Translations under genes and position numbers: made by a program | Shown: positions 60,807 to 64,000 of the stretch, in pieces | Layout: each line of letters starts with the position of its first letter | How positions within the stretch are numbered: the stretch's first letter is position 1 | DNA from: Cannabis sativa | Lineage: Eukaryota; Streptophyta; Magnoliopsida; Rosales; Cannabaceae | NCBI RefSeq assembly: GCF_029168945.1 | Contig: NC_083601.1 | Coordinates: 17,326,160 to 17,390,159, forward strand | DNA length: 64,000 bases | Direction of reading: 5' to 3' | The notes under the pieces: model-generated | What the model saw: only the letters and a program-made list of their open reading frames with translations | What the model was told of the DNA's origin: nothing | Databases searched by the model: none

Positions 60807-62620
60807 TGTTGGGTTTTATGCCCTAAATAAAACTCTTTACAATCTGATTAGTTATCAATATAAGAAACTTGAAGTGATTGATGTTTGCATGAATTTTACA
60901 TGCTAATGGTTTAATATGTTAAATATGTTTATTACATTCATACACACAAAATCAATTAAATCCAGATCATATGTTTATTCACAATTATAGTATCGTCAAC
61001 ACAGTGGAATGTGATTGTGATCATATGAATCAAATATTCTGGTCCCTGTTTCATCAGTGTTATTGGATTTACACTAATGTGATAATCAGCGATGATGTGT
61101 ACTTACACTTGGAGTAAGTGTTATGTTCTTTCCAGGACATTAGTAAAGTATACTAGTTTCGAATGTATGGAGTATACATTGGACTGGACCGATATTGCAA
61201 CTAAGTTAAGATATTACAAACTTACCGTTATACATATCTTTCCAAGTCAATATCAGTAGTTGATCTTAAGATTAAAAGAATCTAAATCCTGATATGCTTG
61301 GGCTCAACTCAGGAGTGCTATTCATGTTCTTAGATTTATTAGTTAAGCCTACTTTCAGGTCAGGGTGATACGTATATTTTGGGAACATGATAGTATGATT
61401 GAGTGGATGAGCTCTTGTTTAACTGACTAATTATTAGATCACTAAACACCATTTACAGGTAGCTAAGTGTTTTAAGGGGCAAAATACATTGAGGGGTGAG
61501 AACGGTAAAGAAATCCCATCTCGATGTAGATCATCTATATAGAGGATCTTTAAATCACAATAAGATTATAACAATGGTTAAATGAGATAGTATATTGATA
61601 TCGTGGAACATACAATATGCTCTATATAAGTCTGAGAGTGCAATTCTAAGTTCTAAGAGTGGATTCAACGAAGAATTAATAAGTAGGAATTTACTTGGTA
61701 AATTTGGTTCACTTATTGGAAGCTCAGCATATAGATCCATGGTCCCCATTCTAGTTGAGAACATTCTGCTTGTAAGACTCATTAATTGATTCGTGATTGA
61801 TCAATTATAATTCTAAAGTTAGACTATGTCTAATTTTATGAATTTTCACTAAGCAGGGGTGAAATTGTAAGGAAAAGAGATTCTAGGTTTATTTATTTAT
61901 TAATGGACTTTATATGTCTAATTAATAATTAAATTAAATGACAATATTATTTAATAATCTATTTTAGTTATTAAATAATTAGTTTTGGCATTTAAAAGGT
62001 TAGAATTGGAAAATTGGCGTTTTTGAGAAAATAGAGATAAAATTTGATAAAATTGCAAAATTAAGTGAGACCCATTAACACACCATGGTCGGCCACTTAA
62101 ATAGCTTTTTCAAATTAATATTTTCATTATTTTAATGCCAAATAATTCTAAACCTAAACCTAGTAGTTGCCTATAAATAGAAAGTGATGGCTCAGTCTCA
62201 CGCAATGCTTTCATTAGTAAGCTGACAGAAATTTGTCTCTTCAGAAAAACTGAGCCTTCCCCACTTTCTATACCTTGGCCGAAACCCTCTCTCTCTTTTC
62301 TCCTTCATCTTTTTCGACCCTAGTGAAAGAGTAAGTGCCCACACACAGCAAGCAGTAACTCAATCATAGATTGGAAGACTGTGAAGGATCAATATTGAAG
62401 AAGAAGGACATTCGGGCTCAGATCTTGATTATACTCTGCTACAGAAAGGATTCAAGGGTTAGAGATCTGAGTGGAAGGAGACATTAATTCCGCTGCATCA
62501 ATGTAAGGTTTTCTTAACTTTATATGTGTTTAATTTATCGTTTTAGAAAGTTCATATTTAGGGTGTTTAAACAACATACTTGTGAGTAGATCTAAGATCC
62601 TGGTAAAATACTATCCAACA
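60807..62620 (+). repeat. Copia-D 3' LTR
   Basis: 1814 bp. Lacks the 94 bp present at 53209-53302 of the 5' LTR and one T in a T run near 61993; few other differences. TATA box at 62172-62179. Confidence 0.95.
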
Positions 62621-63088
62621 GATGGGGCATCCAATAGCGAAGGATCAGGGGGTGGAATGATCCTCATAAGTCCCAAAAAATTCAAGGTGCACGCTGCCAT
62701 TAGATTTGAGTTTTCTACATCTAAAAACTAAGCCAAATATGAGGCTCTAATTGGAGGATTAAAACTCGCTCTTGAGATGAAAGTCGAGTACCTTCAAGCA
62801 TTTAGTGACTCGCAGATCGTGGTTTGCCAAGTCAATGGAGAGTACCTAGCCCGAGGAGGGCGTTTGGCCAGATATCTTTCTTATACCTGTGAGTTATTGC
62901 AAAAGTTTAGAAAGATAGTCGTTTGTAGAATACCTCGTGCTTATAATTCTCATGCAAATGCTCTGGTCCAACTGGCCTCGACAACAGAAGCAGAATTACT
63001 CGATGTAATTCCTATAGATGTATTAACTCATCCAACTATCAATCGAGATGAGATGATGGAGGTTGATACAGTCAAAAAGGTCACCTGA
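62621..63088 (+). pseudogene. Gypsy-D second RNase H (Tat-type)
   Basis: With the codons before Copia-D it reads LYVDG-ASNSEGSGGGMILISP, then KYEALIGGLKLALE, FSDSQIVVCQVNGEY and IPRAYNSHANALVQLAS, the plant-like RNase H order (D, E, D motifs). One in-frame stop before AKYEAL and a one-base loss near 63087 shift into the integrase frame. Confidence 0.8.
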
Positions 63089-63108
63089 TGACCCCGATAA
63101 TTAATTAG

Positions 63109-64000
63109 TTGAAAATAGGAACGCTTCCTGAAGATAAAACTGAAGCCAAGAAACTACGATATCGAGTCGCTCGATATGTCATTTATGACGACAAGCTCTA
63201 TCGCAGAAGCTTTAGTCAGCCATTACTTAAGTGCATCAATGGGATTGAATGCGATTACATACTTCGAGAAGTACACGGTGGGATCTGCGGTAACCATGCT
63301 GGTGGTAATTCCGTTGCTCTAAAAATCATGAGGCAAGGATATTACTGGCCAACATTGCGGGCAGATGCAGCTAACTTTGCCAAAAGATGTGACAAGTGTC
63401 AGCGAATAGCAACCTATGTAAATAGGCCACCGAGCCAATTAAATTCTATCACTAGTCCCTGGCCATTTGCAGTTTGGGGCATAGATTTAAACGGAGAATT
63501 TCCAAAAGGAAAAGGAGGAGTAAAATACGCAGTAGTCCCTGTCCATTACTTCACAAAATGAGCTGAAGCCAAGCCTCTTGTGACCATAACAACCTCCGAA
63601 TTGCGCGAGTTTGTTTATAGCGCCATCTTCTGCAGGTTTGGCATCCCTTATAAATTAATTTCTGACAATGGTAAACAATTTTATTGTAAGGAGATGCGCC
63701 AACTATGCGATGAGTTAGGGATTCAAAAGGCTTTTTCGGCAGTCGCATATCCTCAGAGGAATGGGCAAACTGAAGTGGTTAACAAGATCATTAAGCATAC
63801 CATCAAAGGTAAGCTCGAAGAAAGAAAGGGTACATGGCCAGAAGAACTTCCACAAGTTCTATGGTCGTATAATATAACTCCTCGCTCTACGACTGGTGAA
63901 ACCCCCTTTTCAATCTCTTACGGGTTTGAAGCCATGGTACCAGTCGAGGCTAGAGCAGGATCTTAAAGGAGAGATGTCTTCAACATCAACAGTAACATAG
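63109..64000 (+). pseudogene. Gypsy-D integrase (partial, runs off window)
   Basis: The zinc-binding domain has REVHGGICGNHAGG and CDKCQR. Catalytic residues lie in VWGIDLNGEFP, LISDNGKQF and NGQTEVVN, so D, D and E are present. WSYNITPRSTTGETPFSISYG is the usual integrase end block. A TGA at about 63559 replaces W in TKWAEAK, and another stop falls at about 63964. The LTR lies beyond the window. Confidence 0.88.

Larger units (their letters stand above)
52609..62620 (+). mobile_element. Copia-D: non-autonomous Ty1/copia element with intact gag and eroded pol
   Basis: LTRs 52609-54517 and 60807-62620, perfect 5-bp duplication GATGG (52604-52608 and 62621-62625), primer site, long leader, gag, a shrunken pol relic and a polypurine tract (AAGTGGGAGTTTG). 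The LTRs are nearly identical apart from a 94-bp deletion in the 3' copy, so insertion is recent although pol is long dead. It must have moved using proteins from a relative. Confidence 0.93.
33565..64000 (+). mobile_element. Gypsy-D: Tat-lineage Ty3/gypsy element carrying nested copias
   Basis: LTR, primer site, gag, protease, RT, two RNase H domains and integrase run on the plus strand, interrupted by Copia-C/B (37407-51259) and Copia-D (52609-62620). Removing them joins the frame cleanly: CHRSN-IDPEV at the first site and YVDG-ASN at the second. A second RNase H downstream of the first is characteristic of the Tat lineage. It continues past the window end, so the 3' LTR is not seen. Many stops throughout; inactive and older than its inserts. 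Confidence 0.88.

Overview
This window is plant nuclear DNA, almost certainly from a eudicot. It is a deep pile of nested LTR retrotransposons with one probable host gene. The evidence is plant-type Ty1/copia and Ty3/gypsy proteins (chromovirus and Tat lineages), tRNA-iMet primer sites, a CACTA end, a plant S-protein homologue (SPH), and very AT-rich spacers. The plant family cannot be read from the sequence. I saw no rRNA, tRNA, organelle, CRISPR or bacterial feature.

Layout. 1-1219 is a copia LTR cut by the window edge, followed by a gypsy LTR relic and a lone CACTA terminus (2334). 3314-3790 (minus) is the SPH gene. 4318-8402 is the 5' half of a Tat-lineage gypsy element (Gypsy-C). At 8402/8403 it abuts a truncated minus-strand gypsy (Gypsy-B: gag, primer site, LTR). 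Gypsy-B's LTR was split at CCTAG by Copia-A (10148-30307, minus). Copia-A was itself split in RNase H by a chromodomain gypsy, Gypsy-A (12479-22255, minus). From 31433 a second Gypsy-B-like LTR is interrupted by Gypsy-D (33565 to beyond 64000, plus, Tat lineage). Gypsy-D carries two insertions. One is a solo copia LTR (Copia-C, 37407-51259) holding Copia-B (37967-49938, minus), whose 5' LTR holds another solo LTR (47854-49765). The other is Copia-D (52609-62620, plus). Target-site duplications support the order: LTR-B2, then Gypsy-D, Copia-C, Copia-B, and finally the solo LTR.

All pol genes are broken by stops and frameshifts. The two intact reading frames of note are the SPH gene and the Copia-D gag.

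The most interesting signal is in the untranslated leaders of Copia-A, -B and -D. These three related copies share (i) a splice-donor-like CAG/GTAA, (ii) downstream of it a 94-nt block of identical length in all three with nested inverted repeats, (iii) four small hairpins with CTAA-containing loops, (iv) a splice-acceptor-like site 8-17 nt before the gag ATG, and (v) a 98-100 nt potential intron over the protease active site whose removal stops Gag within a few codons. Copia-A and -B also share a 28-nt hairpin about 345 nt from the primer site with two compensatory base-pair changes. Together this suggests a retrovirus-like logic: spliced RNA for Gag, unspliced RNA carrying structured signals for packaging. 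It is a hypothesis from sequence comparison only.
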